DNA of 64,000 bases, taken from NCBI RefSeq assembly GCF_021353295.2, contig NZ_CP120635.1, positions 3,303,501-3,367,500 on the forward strand, read 5' to 3'. Origin of the DNA: Pseudodesulfovibrio thermohalotolerans (GTDB taxonomy: Bacteria; Desulfobacterota; Desulfovibrionia; Desulfovibrionales; Desulfovibrionaceae). The notes under the pieces were generated by a model that saw only the letters and a list, made by a program, of their open reading frames with translations, ran no database searches and was not told where the DNA came from. Below are positions 19,392-27,834 of the stretch, piece after piece (positions within the stretch are counted from its first letter, which is position 1; each line of letters starts with the position of its first letter). A program made the position numbers and the translations under genes.

Positions 19392-19454
19392 CATCTTCCT
19401 TATTTTTGCACCGAGAAGACTCCCAGGCCTCCGCAAGGAGGCCTTTCTCGTTTC
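19392..19454 (+). ncRNA. Candidate sigma54-dependent small RNA
   Basis: A predicted transcript of about 60 nt. It ends in a strong nested hairpin: outer CGAGAA/TTCTCG and inner AGGCCTCC-GCAA-GGAGGCCT, then TTTC. There is no ATG or ribosome site between the start and the hairpin, so it is more likely a small RNA than an mRNA. It is preceded by the best sigma54 match in the window. The target is unknown. Confidence 0.5.
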
Positions 19455-19502
19455 TGGGGGGCTGCTTTAAACGGCGCGTTCTCAACAAACGGGCAAGGCA
19501 AA

Positions 19503-19540
19503 CAAAAAAAAGCCGGTTCGGGCAACCCCGAACCGGCTTT
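19503..19540 (-). terminator. Terminator of ilvD
   Basis: AGCCGGTTCGGG / CCCGAACCGGCT stem, with a run of T on the minus strand, directly after the ilvD stop. Confidence 0.85.
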
Positions 19541-19563
19541 CATACGTTATCCGAATACGTCGT

Positions 19564-21225
19564 CTATTTCGCGTAGACCGCGCCGTGCGCGGCCGAGGAG
19601 ACCAGCTTGGCGTAACGCCGCAGGAACGGGGACTTGACTTCCTTGACCAGGGGCTTGTGGGTCTTCCGCCGCTCTTCGAGCTCGGCCTCGTCCACCAGCA
19701 GATTGATCTTGCGAGCCGGAATGTCGATCTCGATCCGATCGCCCTCGCGGATCAGGCCGACCGGGCCGCCCGCCGCCGCTTCGGGGGAGATATGGCCGAT
19801 GGCCGCGCCGCGCGTGCCGCCCGAGAACCGGCCGTCGGTGATGAGCGCCACGGACTCGCCCAGCCCCATGCCGGAAATGGCCGAGGTCGGGGTGAGCATC
19901 TCACGCATACCGGGGCCGCCCTTGGGGCCTTCGTAGAGAACGACCACCACGTCGCCGGGCTTGATCTCGTTGCCCAGGATGGCGGCCACGCTCTCCTCCT
20001 CGCTGTTGAACACCCGCGCGGTGCCGGTGTTCCGCATCATTTCAGGGGCCACGGCGGACTGCTTCACGCAGCATCCGTCGGGCGCGATGTTGCCGTACAG
20101 GATGGCGATGCCGCCCTCTTCGGAATACGGGTTGTCGATGGGCCGGACGATCTCGTGATTGGTCACGCGGGCCTTCAGGTCCTCCAGATTCTCGCCCAGA
20201 GTCTTGCCGGTGACGGTCATGACGTCCAGGTTGAGCAGGTCCTTCTTGACCAGCTCGCTCATGACGCCGGGGATGCCGCCGGACTCGTCCAGGTCCTGCA
20301 TGTAATGCGGACCGGCCGGTGCGAGCTTGCACAGGTTCGGCGTCTTCATGCTGACCTTGTTGAACACTTCGAGGGAAAGATCGAGCCCCGCCTCGGCGAA
20401 CAGCGCAGGCAGGTGCAGGGTGGTGTTGGTGGAGCAGCCCAGCGCCATATCCATGGTCACGGCGTTGTGCACGGACTTCTCGGTGACGATGTCGCGCGGC
20501 CGGATGTCGCGTTCGAGCATCTCCATGACCTGCATACCGGCCTTCTTGGCCAGCCGGACGCGGGCGGACATGACCGCCGGAATGGTGCCGTTGCCGGGCA
20601 GGGCCAGGCCGATGGACTCGGCCAGACAGTTCATGGAGTTGGCCGTGAACATACCCGCGCAGGAGCCGCAGGTGGGGCACGCGCCAGCCGTGTATTCCTC
20701 CAGCTCCTCCTCGGTCATCCGGCCCGCGCGGACCTTGCCCACGCCCTCGAACACGGTAATCAGGTCCGAGGTGTTCCTGTGCCCGGCCAGCATGGGACCG
20801 CCGGACACGAGCACGGCCGGGATGTTCAGGCGGAGCATGGCCATGAGCATACCGGGAACGATCTTGTCGCAGTTGGGAATACAGACGATGGCGTCAAAGG
20901 GATGGGCCGTGGCCATGATCTCCACGGAGTCGGCGATGACTTCGCGGCTGGGCAGGGACATCCTCATGCCTTCATGGTTCATGGACAGCCCGTCGCACAC
21001 GCCAATGGCCGGAAATTCCATCGGGGTGCCTCCGGCCATGCGGATGCCCGCCTTGACGGCCTCGGCAATGGTGTCCAGATGCACATGACCGGGAATGATC
21101 TCGTTCTGGGCGTTGCATACGCCGATCAGCGGCCTGTCCATCTCTTCGCGGGACAACCCGGTCGCATACAACAGCGATCGGTGCGGGGCCTTTTCCAATC
21201 CACCAGTCATTTTCTTGCTTCGCAT
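19564..21225 (-). CDS. ilvD: Dihydroxy-acid dehydratase
   Basis: A protein of 553 residues, full length. Iron-sulfur and active-site signatures are present: [17 protein letters not shown] with the first cluster cysteine, and [21 protein letters not shown] with the second. [19 protein letters not shown] and the C-terminal [11 protein letters not shown] / [14 protein letters not shown] complete it. It makes 2-oxoisovalerate and 2-oxo-3-methylvalerate in branched-chain amino-acid synthesis. It stands alone. A TTGACA box on the minus strand at 21283-21288, about 60 bp upstream, may be its promoter. Confidence 0.97.
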   Translation of the reverse strand: MRSKKMTGGLEKAPHRSLLYATGLSREEMDRPLIGVCNAQNEIIPGHVHLDTIAEAVKAGIRMAGGTPMEFPAIGVCDGLSMNHEGMRMSLPSREVIADSVEIMATAHPFDAIVCIPNCDKIVPGMLMAMLRLNIPAVLVSGGPMLAGHRNTSDLITVFEGVGKVRAGRMTEEELEEYTAGACPTCGSCAGMFTANSMNCLAESIGLALPGNGTIPAVMSARVRLAKKAGMQVMEMLERDIRPRDIVTEKSVHNAVTMDMALGCSTNTTLHLPALFAEAGLDLSLEVFNKVSMKTPNLCKLAPAGPHYMQDLDESGGIPGVMSELVKKDLLNLDVMTVTGKTLGENLEDLKARVTNHEIVRPIDNPYSEEGGIAILYGNIAPDGCCVKQSAVAPEMMRNTGTARVFNSEEESVAAILGNEIKPGDVVVVLYEGPKGGPGMREMLTPTSAISGMGLGESVALITDGRFSGGTRGAAIGHISPEAAAGGPVGLIREGDRIEIDIPARKINLLVDEAELEERRKTHKPLVKEVKSPFLRRYAKLVSSAAHGAVYAK

Positions 21226-21426
21226 CTGATACCTCTTGGTTAAGAAATTCGGACGGACAGTTCACTACCGATACGGTGCGGTTGTCAACGTTTTTGCCGC
21301 AGGAGTCCTGGCCGAAAAGGCTGGAGAACAAGGCTGCCACGCGGGCGGGACATGACGCGCGCCCCTCCGCCGCAAGCCATCCCCTCTTCGTCACAGTATT
21401 TTTCGCCGAGCAAACCCTTGCCGCAA

Positions 21427-21463
21427 AGAGAAAGGCCCCGCCGGGCGAAACGGCGGGGCCTTT
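21427..21463 (-). terminator. Terminator of ribB
   Basis: AGGCCCCGCC / GGCGGGGCCT stem with a T-rich tail on the minus strand. Confidence 0.85.
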
Positions 21464-21518
21464 GATTGCGGAGGTGAAGAGATTGTTGGTTGTTCCGCCG
21501 TCCGGCGGAAGGAAGGCC

Positions 21519-22178
21519 CTAGGCCGCGACCTGCTTCTCCCGAATCTTGCGGTAGGAAGCGATGTCGTCCACGGTGCAAACGGTCATGTTGTGCTTGCGG
21601 GCGAAGGTCACGATTTCAGGCTGACGGGCCATGGTGCCGTCGGGGTTGGTCAACTCGCAGAGCACGCCGCACGGGGTCAGGCCCGCCAGGCGGGTCAGGT
21701 CGACCACTGCCTCGGTGTGGCCGCCGCGCTCAAGCACGCCGCCGGGACGGGCGCAGAGCGGAAAGACATGGCCGGGGCTGGCCAGATCGCCGGGCTTGGC
21801 GTCCTGGGCGATGGCCGCCTTGACCGTGGCCAGGCGATCCGCTGCGGAAACGCCGGTGGTCACGCCCTCCACAGCCTCAATGGATACCGTGAAGGCGGTG
21901 TTGTAGCGGCTGCGGTTGTTTTCGACCATCATGGGCAGACCAAGGGACTTGATCTTCTCCTCGGTCATGCAGAGACAGACAATGCCGCTGCACTCGCGGA
22001 TAAGCATGGCCATCTGAGGAACGGTCAGGGTCTCGGCGGCGAAGATGAGGTCTCCCTCGTTTTCGCGTTCGATGTTGTCGGTGACCAGAACGCCCCGGCC
22101 GCGCCGGAGGGCCGCCAAGGCGTGCTCGACCCGCGACATGGGGCCGCCGAACTGTTTGAGTAAAGGCTGATCCATCAT
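21519..22178 (-). CDS. ribB: 3,4-dihydroxy-2-butanone 4-phosphate synthase
   Basis: A protein of 219 residues, the monofunctional RibB length without a fused GTP cyclohydrolase II. The signature [24 protein letters not shown] carries the acidic metal ligands. [33 protein letters not shown] and [24 protein letters not shown] match the family. It converts ribulose 5-phosphate to the 4-carbon riboflavin precursor. An FMN riboswitch precedes it, so it is switched off when FMN is plentiful. Confidence 0.97.
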   Translation of the reverse strand: MMDQPLLKQFGGPMSRVEHALAALRRGRGVLVTDNIERENEGDLIFAAETLTVPQMAMLIRECSGIVCLCMTEEKIKSLGLPMMVENNRSRYNTAFTVSIEAVEGVTTGVSAADRLATVKAAIAQDAKPGDLASPGHVFPLCARPGGVLERGGHTEAVVDLTRLAGLTPCGVLCELTNPDGTMARQPEIVTFARKHNMTVCTVDDIASYRKIREKQVAA

Positions 22179-22304
22179 GTTTCTTCTCCTTAAATGAAGA
22201 GTATGAATGAATCAGGGCGCATAGACAGACCGACGAGCACTTCCGCGCCCGACGGACAGCCGAATTTCCAACGAAATCGTCGGGCAACGGCTGCGAAACT
22301 GCCT

Positions 22305-22447
22305 CATTCTCTTCATTCCGGACTATAACCGTCGGCCCCGGATTTACACCGGGTCTGCTCGTCCCTCTCCACCCGGAGAGGCGCTCGCGGGCTGACTGGC
22401 AAGCCAGATCACCGCCGGTGGGGACTTCCACCCCGCCCTGAGAACAA
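22305..22447 (-). promoter_or_regulatory. FMN riboswitch (RFN element) upstream of ribB
   Basis: On the minus strand all the conserved RFN blocks occur in order: TTCTCAGGGCGGGG, AAGTCCCCACCGGCGGT, AGCCCGCGAGCGCC, GACCCGGTGTAAATCCGG, GGCCGACGGTTATAGTCCGG and ATGAAGAGAA. It lies about 130 bp ahead of ribB. An inverted repeat downstream (about 22250-22290, CCGTTGCCCGACGATTTCG side) may form the expression platform. Confidence 0.95.
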
Positions 22448-22508
22448 GTTGGTTTTCGTCATATGCCCCAACTGACTCGCAAGTCAACCGATACGGATAC
22501 ATTTCATA

Positions 22509-22558
22509 GGGGTTTTCCGCCAATGGGTCCGGGTATTGCCGGAAGCAGGAAAACCCCC
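22509..22558. repeat. Inverted repeat between ribB leader and hypA
   Basis: GGGGTTTTCC at 22509-22518 and GGAAAACCCC at 22549-22558 form a 10-bp inverted repeat with a 30-bp loop in the divergent promoter region. It may be an operator or terminator-like structure. Confidence 0.4.
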
Positions 22559-22594
22559 TTGATACCATAGGGAAATCGGTGTAGTGCGTTCTCC

Positions 22595-22951
22595 ATGCAT
22601 GAAATGTCGATTGTCGAATCCATCCTTGGCATCCTGCGCGAAGAGATGGTCAAGTATGACGGCCAGAAGCTCACGAAAGTGACCATCAAGAACGGCAGAC
22701 TTGCCGGAGCGGTCACCGAATCCCTTCAGTTCGCCTGGGAAGCGCTCATTCCCGGCGGAGAATTCGACGGAGCCGAGCTAGAAGTCATCGAAGTGCCGGT
22801 GAAGGTTGCCTGTGGCGAATGCGGAGAGATCTTCAGCCCGGAGCACACCCGATGTATGCCCTGCCCCAAGTGCGACGCCCTGCTGGGCCACGAGGTGCTG
22901 GAGGGCAAGGAACTGCTCATCGACTCCATCGAAGTGGACGACCAGCAATAA
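22595..22951 (+). CDS. hypA: Hydrogenase nickel-insertion protein HypA
   Basis: A protein of 118 residues, the usual length. It begins MHEMSIVESILGILREEM, with the N-terminal His2 nickel ligand. The zinc site is two CxxC-type pairs (CGECGEIFSPEHTRCMPCPKC). It works with HypB to deliver nickel to [NiFe]-hydrogenase precursors. hypB follows after 15 bp. Confidence 0.96.
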   Translation: MHEMSIVESILGILREEMVKYDGQKLTKVTIKNGRLAGAVTESLQFAWEALIPGGEFDGAELEVIEVPVKVACGECGEIFSPEHTRCMPCPKCDALLGHEVLEGKELLIDSIEVDDQQ

Positions 22952-22966
22952 AGACAAGGAGAAACC

Positions 22967-23626
22967 ATGTCCAAGGAAGTGACCATAGTTCGCAATGTTC
23001 TCGAAGCCAACGACAGGCTGGCTGACGAGTTGCAGAAGAAATTTCGGGTCAAGAAGATCCTGTGCCTGAACCTGATGAGTTCGCCGGGCGCGGGCAAGAC
23101 GACCCTGCTCGAACGGACTCTGACCGACCTCAAGGACGAGTTCAAGATGGCGGTCATTGAAGGCGACCTGCAGACCGACAACGACGCCCAGCGCGTTGCC
23201 GCCACCGGCGCACAGGCCGTGCAGATCAACACCGAGGGCGGCTGCCACCTGGATTCCGGCATGGTCATGGACGCACTCAAGGCCATCGACACCGACGATC
23301 TGGACATCCTTTTCGTGGAAAACGTGGGCAACCTGGTCTGCCCGGCAGAATTTAACGTGGGTGAAGACTACAAGGTCACTCTCCTGTCCGTGGCCGAGGG
23401 CGACGACAAGCCCGAGAAATACCCGTTCATGTTCCACATCTCCGCGGTCATGCTGCTCAACAAGGTGGACCTGCTCCCCTACGTGGATTTCGACCTCCAA
23501 AAGGCCGAAAATCACGCCAAGAAGCTGAACAAGGACATCGAGGTCATGCCCATCTCCGCGCGGACCGGCGACAACATGGAGCAGTGGTACGAGTGGCTTC
23601 GCAAGAAGCGCGCCGAGAAACTGTAG
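22967..23626 (+). CDS. hypB: Hydrogenase/urease nickel GTPase HypB
   Basis: A protein of 219 residues with the SIMIBI-class GTPase motifs: Walker A NLMSSPGAGKTTLLE, VIEGDLQTDNDAQR (switch I Asp), INTEGGCHLDSGMV with the metal Cys-His pair, and NKVDLLPY (G4). There is no N-terminal His-rich or CXXCGC nickel storage segment, so it is the minimal type. It couples GTP hydrolysis to nickel insertion. It forms an operon with hypA and ends in a terminator. Confidence 0.96.
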   Translation: MSKEVTIVRNVLEANDRLADELQKKFRVKKILCLNLMSSPGAGKTTLLERTLTDLKDEFKMAVIEGDLQTDNDAQRVAATGAQAVQINTEGGCHLDSGMVMDALKAIDTDDLDILFVENVGNLVCPAEFNVGEDYKVTLLSVAEGDDKPEKYPFMFHISAVMLLNKVDLLPYVDFDLQKAENHAKKLNKDIEVMPISARTGDNMEQWYEWLRKKRAEKL

Positions 23627-23658
23627 TCGACACGCTTCACAGCCGACTATGAACGACA

Positions 23659-23684
23659 GGGCCGCCTCAGGGCGGCCTTTTTTC
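23659..23684 (+). terminator. Terminator of hypAB
   Basis: GGCCGCC / GGCGGCC stem followed by TTTTTT. Confidence 0.85.
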
Positions 23685-23720
23685 ATGCCCCGTTCCTGCC
23701 TGGCAGTACCCGGACAAAGT

Positions 23721-23737
23721 GGGCGAATTTTTCGCCC
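23721..23737. promoter_or_regulatory. Palindrome GGGCGAA-N3-TTCGCCC, copy 1
   Basis: A perfect 7+3+7 inverted repeat 44 bp before the start of the sigma54 activator gene. The same motif occurs twice after the gene, so it is probably the activator's own binding site (autoregulation). Confidence 0.6.
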
Positions 23738-23780
23738 ATCACCTCTTGGCAAGCAGGCCGGACGGATGTAGGGTCGGCCC

Positions 23781-25112
23781 ATGCCGTTCCCAAAAGACCT
23801 ACCGCTCGAAGCCGTGTTCGCGTCCATCGCCGACGGATTGTTTACCGTGGACGCGGACTGGAACGTGACCTATTTCAACGAATCCGCGCAGCGGATCACC
23901 GGCATTTCCAGTGATGACGCCCTGGGCCGCAAGTGCTGGGACGTGTTCCGCTCCTCGCTCTGCGACGGCCAATGCGCGCTCAAGTCCTGCATCCGCAAGG
24001 GCGGGCGCATCGTCAACAAGTCCATCTTCATCGTCCGCTCCGACGGCACCACCCTGCCCATCGCCATCTCGGCCTCGCCCCTGAAGGACAACGACGGCAA
24101 CGTGATCGGCGGGGTGGAGACCTTCCGCGACCTGACCGACATCCACGTGGCCCGGCAACAGGCCAAGGACATATACAGGTTCGAGAACATCGTGGGCCGC
24201 AGCCAGGCGTTGGAAAAAATATTCCGCATCCTGCCGCAGATCAGCCGGTCCGAGGCCACGACCCTGCTGCTGGGCCAGAGCGGCACCGGAAAGGAACTTT
24301 TCGCCCGGGCCATCCATTCCCTGAGCCCGCGCCGGGACGGGCCGTTCGTCGCGGTGAACTGCGGCGCGTTGCCCGACACCCTGCTGGAATCCGAGCTGTT
24401 CGGCTACAAGGCCGGAGCCTTCACCGACGCGCGCAAGGACAAGCCGGGCCGGTTCGAACTGGCCGACGGCGGCACGGTCTTTCTGGACGAGATAGGCGAC
24501 ATGCCCCAGAACCTCCAGGTCAAACTCCTGCGCTTCCTCCAGGAAAAGACCTTCGAGCCGCTTGGCGGCCTCACTCCGATGCACGCCGACGTGCGCGTGG
24601 TAGCCGCCACCAACCGGAATCTGGAAGACGCCGTGGCCGAAGGGACGTTCCGCCAGGACCTCTTCTACCGGCTCAACGTGGTCACCCTGACCCTGCCCCC
24701 GCTGACCGAGCGGCAGGAGGACCTGCCCCTGCTCATCGACCACTTCCTCGCCGAGTTCAACGGACTGCGCAACAAGGCCATCCGGGGCGTCAGCGAGGAC
24801 GCCATGCACGTGCTCATGCGCCACGACTACCCTGGCAACGTGCGCGAGCTGGAAAACATCCTTGAATACGCCTTCATCCTCTGCCCGGACGGATTCATCC
24901 AGGTGGAGCATCTCCCGGAATACCTTCACCCGGCCAAGCCCTCCGCCGATGCGCCCGACGGGCTGTCCGGGACCATGGACGCCATCAAGCGCCGTGCCGC
25001 CAGGGAAGCCGTGCGCCGCAACAGCGGCAAACGCATGGCCGCGTGTCGCGAACTCGGCATCACCAAAGACACTTTGCGCCGCCTGCTGGTCGGTTCCGAT
25101 CAGGGCGAATAA
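23781..25112 (+). CDS. sigma54-dependent transcriptional activator with PAS sensor
   Basis: A protein of 443 residues. PAS domain (about 10-125) with a cysteine group C52, C61, C65, C70. A sigma54-interaction AAA+ domain (about 135-365) has Walker [13 protein letters not shown], Walker [11 protein letters not shown] and the arginine-finger region [11 protein letters not shown]. The sigma54 contact loop reads GAFTDA instead of GAFTGA. A Fis-type helix-turn-helix is at the C-terminus ([18 protein letters not shown]). It resembles the regulator of the Orp operons of Desulfovibrio (DVU2106 in D. vulgaris) by context. The three flanking palindromes and the sigma54 promoter just downstream point to the MTH1175/Mrp genes as its target. 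Confidence 0.92.
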   Translation: MPFPKDLPLEAVFASIADGLFTVDADWNVTYFNESAQRITGISSDDALGRKCWDVFRSSLCDGQCALKSCIRKGGRIVNKSIFIVRSDGTTLPIAISASPLKDNDGNVIGGVETFRDLTDIHVARQQAKDIYRFENIVGRSQALEKIFRILPQISRSEATTLLLGQSGTGKELFARAIHSLSPRRDGPFVAVNCGALPDTLLESELFGYKAGAFTDARKDKPGRFELADGGTVFLDEIGDMPQNLQVKLLRFLQEKTFEPLGGLTPMHADVRVVAATNRNLEDAVAEGTFRQDLFYRLNVVTLTLPPLTERQEDLPLLIDHFLAEFNGLRNKAIRGVSEDAMHVLMRHDYPGNVRELENILEYAFILCPDGFIQVEHLPEYLHPAKPSADAPDGLSGTMDAIKRRAAREAVRRNSGKRMAACRELGITKDTLRRLLVGSDQGE

Positions 25113-25118
25113 TTCGCC
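25103..25118. promoter_or_regulatory. Palindrome GGGCGAA-N3-TTCGCCx, copy 2
   Basis: It overlaps the stop codon of the activator gene, about 110-125 bp upstream of the predicted start of the next operon, the normal distance for a sigma54 enhancer. Confidence 0.65.
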
Positions 25119-25133
25119 ATCACCTTACATTTC

Positions 25134-25150
25134 GGGCGAATAATTCGCCC
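25134..25150. promoter_or_regulatory. Palindrome GGGCGAA-N3-TTCGCCC, copy 3
   Basis: Perfect 7+3+7 inverted repeat, 31 bp centre-to-centre from copy 2 (about three helical turns), as for paired activator dimers. Confidence 0.7.
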
Positions 25151-25201
25151 AACAGAACGACCCTCTACAATTTAACATATTGAATTTATTATGATTTTAA
25201 T

Positions 25202-25219
25202 TTGGCACAGTCCATGCTT
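25202..25219 (+). promoter_or_regulatory. sigma54 (-24/-12) promoter
   Basis: TTGGCACAGTCCATGCTT has GG-N10-GC spacing and the consensus TTGGCAC and TGCTT boxes. Predicted start near 25229, 39 bp before the ATG of the MTH1175-type gene. Confidence 0.8.
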
Positions 25220-25267
25220 ATTTAAAAACAACCGGTTCGGGTCCTGCCGGACATTTGGAGAGAGACG

Positions 25268-25618
25268 ATGAAGACGGATTCCGCCAAGCTGATCTGCCTG
25301 GCGTGCTACCAGGACCGACTGGCGTCCGTGTGCGAGAACGCGGACGGATACAAGCTGTTTGAAATACGTGACGACAACTTTTACCCCGCAGGCCTCCTAT
25401 CCCTTCCCTCAAAGGACCCTATGGACAGGACATCCGCCATATTGGCCTGCGGGGTAACCATTTTTTTGTGCGGGGCCATCCGCAACCGGACCCGGCACGC
25501 CCTGGAGCGAGCCGGAATCACGGTCATCCCCTGGCTGACAGGCACCGAGAATCAGGTGCTCGAAGGCTACCTCCACGATGGCCTCGCCGAATTGACCATG
25601 CCCGGAGCGACGGTTTGA
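25268..25618 (+). CDS. MTH1175/NifX-type dinitrogenase-cofactor-binding domain protein
   Basis: A protein of 116 residues, one domain of the NifX/NafY/MTH1175 fold. The segments ACYQDRLASVCENADGYKLFEIRD (first strand-loop-strand), ILACGVTIFLCGAIRNRTRHALERAGITVIPW and a closing GTENQVLEGYLHDGL match the layout of the family. Members bind metal-sulfur clusters; the orange protein Orp of Desulfovibrio is one. It is driven by the sigma54 promoter just upstream. An Mrp-type ATPase follows in the same direction, as in the D. vulgaris orp region. The precise cluster and partner are not known. Confidence 0.72.
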   Translation: MKTDSAKLICLACYQDRLASVCENADGYKLFEIRDDNFYPAGLLSLPSKDPMDRTSAILACGVTIFLCGAIRNRTRHALERAGITVIPWLTGTENQVLEGYLHDGLAELTMPGATV

Positions 25619-25693
25619 CTTTTTTCGGGCCATGGTTATCTCTCTGTGACCCGGCCGCGACCGTTCGCCGGTTCGGGACCTGCATGTACTTCT

Positions 25694-25718
25694 AAGGCGG
25701 CTTCGGGTCGCCGTTTTT
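25694..25718 (+). terminator. Terminator-like hairpin between MTH1175-type gene and mrp
   Basis: Short GGCG / CGCC stem with a TTCG-containing loop, then TTTTT. It is possibly a partial terminator that lowers mrp expression. Confidence 0.4.
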
Positions 25719-25730
25719 CAGGAGAATAGT

Positions 25731-26606
25731 ATGAGTGGTTGTGAAGGATGTTCCTCCGCCTCGCCTGACGGAACCTGTACCAGCACCACGGGCTGCGACA
25801 AGCCCGAAGAGCAAAAACTGCAAAAGACCCTGGGCCGCATCAAACACAAGATTGTGGTTATGTCCGGCAAGGGCGGCGTGGGCAAGTCCACCGTGGCCGC
25901 AAACATCGCCGTGGCCCTGTCCCTCGCGGGCAAGAAGGTCGGTCTGCTCGACGTGGACGTGCACGGCCCAAGCGTGCCGCGTCTGCTCTCCCTCAAGGGC
26001 CAGCAGCCGCACATCGGCGACCAGGTCATGGAACCTGTGCCCTGGAGCAAGAACCTGTCGGTCATGTCACTCGGCTTTCTGCTCCAGGACGATCGCCAGG
26101 CCGTCATCTGGCGTGGTCCGGTCAAGATAGGTCTCATTAAACAGTTCGTCGAAGACGTCATGTGGGGCGATCTCGACTACCTCATCGTCGACTGCCCTCC
26201 GGGAACCGGCGACGAGCCCCTGTCCACCATGCAAACCCTCGGCCCCACCGCCATGGCCGTCATCGTCACCACCCCGCAGGGCGTGGCCATCGACGACGTC
26301 CGCCGGTCCGTGTCCTTTGTCGGCGAAGTGGGCAACCGCGTGCTCGGCATCGTTGAAAACATGTCCGGCTTCGCCTGCCCCGATTGCGGCAAGGTCCACG
26401 ACATCTTCAAGTCCGGCGGCGGCGAAGCCCTCGCCAAGGAAGCGGGCGTCCAGTTCCTCGGCCGCATCCCTCTCGATCCGGCCGTGGCCGAATCCGGCGA
26501 CGAAGGCTACCCCTTCATGAAAGTCCACCGCGATACCGCTACAGGCAAGGCCATGGAAAAGATCATCGCTCCTGTCCTCGCCCTCCCCGACCCGCCCAAG
26601 GCATAG
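25731..26606 (+). CDS. mrp: Mrp/NBP35-family iron-sulfur carrier ATPase
   Basis: A protein of 291 residues. Deviant Walker A MSGKGGVGKSTVAANIAVAL, GLLDVDVHGPSVPRLL, and a C-terminal CPDC pair that binds the dimer-bridging [4Fe-4S] cluster. An N-terminal CEGC-x-C... cysteine cluster resembles Nbp35-type proteins. It would deliver Fe-S clusters to apo-proteins in the cytoplasm. The MrpORP protein of D. vulgaris carries a C-terminal MTH1175 domain; here that domain is a separate gene upstream. It ends in a strong terminator. Confidence 0.9.
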   Translation: MSGCEGCSSASPDGTCTSTTGCDKPEEQKLQKTLGRIKHKIVVMSGKGGVGKSTVAANIAVALSLAGKKVGLLDVDVHGPSVPRLLSLKGQQPHIGDQVMEPVPWSKNLSVMSLGFLLQDDRQAVIWRGPVKIGLIKQFVEDVMWGDLDYLIVDCPPGTGDEPLSTMQTLGPTAMAVIVTTPQGVAIDDVRRSVSFVGEVGNRVLGIVENMSGFACPDCGKVHDIFKSGGGEALAKEAGVQFLGRIPLDPAVAESGDEGYPFMKVHRDTATGKAMEKIIAPVLALPDPPKA

Positions 26607-26628
26607 TCGGACGCAGCGTCAAGAATCA

Positions 26629-26661
26629 AGGCGGCCGCGCATTGCGCGACCGCCTTTTTTT
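26629..26661 (+). terminator. Terminator of mrp
   Basis: AGGCGGCCGCGC / GCGCGACCGCCT stem with one mismatch and seven Ts. Confidence 0.88.
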
Positions 26662-26683
26662 GCGCCCCGGTTTTCAAAGGCGC

Positions 26684-26722
26684 AAAAAAAAGTGTGGACG
26701 CATCCCGCGCCCACACTTTTTC
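26684..26722 (-). terminator. Terminator of neuB
   Basis: AAAGTGTGG / CCACACTTT stem followed on the minus strand by a run of T. Confidence 0.8.
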
Positions 26723-26740
26723 ACGACTTGTGTATTCGTC

Positions 26741-27832
26741 CTAAGACGAAGCGGCTCCGGCGCAAGCGGACTGAGTAAGCCTGAGGGTATCCCATTGGGC
26801 GGGCTCCTCGTGCTTGACGGGGCGATTGAGGGCTGCGCCGAGGACTTCGTCCCAATGGACCGGGGAGATGCCCACGCGCGGGCAGCGGGTGGTCAGGTCG
26901 GCCTCGGTGAGCACGTGCCCGGCGGGCAGGTCCCGAGAAAACACGATGCACTTGCGAAGTTTTTTGGCGGCGGCCTGTTCATCGGGGAAGACGACCTTGC
27001 CCTTGACCTGGACGGCCTTTTCGACCTCGCGGATCATGGTCACCATGGCGGCCAGCTCGGCAGGTTCGAGAGAGGCCTGGTGATCGGTGCCCTTGAGGGT
27101 CTTGTCCAGGGTGAAATGGCGTTCGACCACGCAGGCGCCCAGAGCGGCGGCACCCACGCTGGGGCCGATGCCCTTTTCATGGCCGGAATAGCCCACGGGC
27201 ACGCCATAGCGTTCGCGCAGGGCGTCCATGACGGGCAGGCCGATATGTTCTTCCGGGCAAGGATAGGTGGAATTGCAATGCAGAAGGATGATGTTGTCGT
27301 GGAAGGCGCGGATCTCGGCCATGGCCACGTCGATATCATCCAGGCCGCTCATGCCGGTGGACAGGATGACAGGAATGTCGGCCTTGGCGTATTTGCGCAC
27401 CAGGGGGACATTGACGAGTTCGGCGGAGCTGATCTTGAGCAGCTCCACGTCCAGTTCGAGAATCTGGGCCAGGCTCGGATCGTCCCAAGCGGAGGCGAAA
27501 AAGACGAGGCCGAGGGATTCGCTGTACTCCTTGAGCCGGGCCATCTGATCGATGGACAGTTCAAGGGCGTTGCGATGCTCGCCGTAGGTGGGGCCGAAGC
27601 TGTTGGGGCCGGTATAGGGCGCGGCCCGTCCCTGACGGGTAAGCAGCGCCTCGCTGTCCCGCTTCTGGAACTTGACTCCCTGGACTCCGGCGGCAGCGGC
27701 CTCGTCGAGCATCCGCTTGGCGATGTCGAATTCGCCCTGGTGGTTGTTGCCGATTTCCGCGACCACGAAGCAGGGATGCCCCTTGCCGATAGTGACGCCC
27801 GAACGCAATGTGACGGATTGGATCTGTTTCAT
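26741..27832 (-). CDS. neuB: N-acetylneuraminate (sialic acid-type) synthase
   Basis: A protein of 363 residues from the ATG at 27832. The NeuB barrel has AEIGNNHQGEFDIAKRMLDEA, GVKFQKRDSEALLTR, LKISSAEL, STGMSGLDDI and LLHCNSTYPCPEEHI. A C-terminal SAF antifreeze-like domain follows (about 285-345, DLPAGHVLTEADLTTRCP). It condenses phosphoenolpyruvate with an N-acetyl hexosamine to a nonulosonate for glycan or flagellin modification. It starts 2 bp after the stop of the winged-helix gene upstream, so it is co-transcribed with it. No other nonulosonate genes are in the window. Confidence 0.9.
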   Translation of the reverse strand: MKQIQSVTLRSGVTIGKGHPCFVVAEIGNNHQGEFDIAKRMLDEAAAAGVQGVKFQKRDSEALLTRQGRAAPYTGPNSFGPTYGEHRNALELSIDQMARLKEYSESLGLVFFASAWDDPSLAQILELDVELLKISSAELVNVPLVRKYAKADIPVILSTGMSGLDDIDVAMAEIRAFHDNIILLHCNSTYPCPEEHIGLPVMDALRERYGVPVGYSGHEKGIGPSVGAAALGACVVERHFTLDKTLKGTDHQASLEPAELAAMVTMIREVEKAVQVKGKVVFPDEQAAAKKLRKCIVFSRDLPAGHVLTEADLTTRCPRVGISPVHWDEVLGAALNRPVKHEEPAQWDTLRLTQSACAGAASS

Positions 27833-27834
27833 AA

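Larger units (their letters stand above)
18936..19563. other. Intergenic region with terminators and a candidate small RNA
   Basis: About 630 bp without a convincing protein gene. Its content runs: aminotransferase terminator, one copy of the dispersed repeat (19069-19094), an AT-rich stretch with a perfect inverted repeat, a sigma54 promoter, a short terminator-ended transcript, and the ilvD terminator. Confidence 0.7.

Noticed and set aside
22520..22545. sigma54-like GGGTCCGGGTATTGC before hypA
   Set aside because: Spacing can be made to fit, but the -24 box is poor (GGGTCC); not called.
23740..23765. sigma54-like TTGGCAAGCAGGCC before the activator gene
   Set aside because: GG-N10 leads to GG, not GC, and the -12 box is absent.
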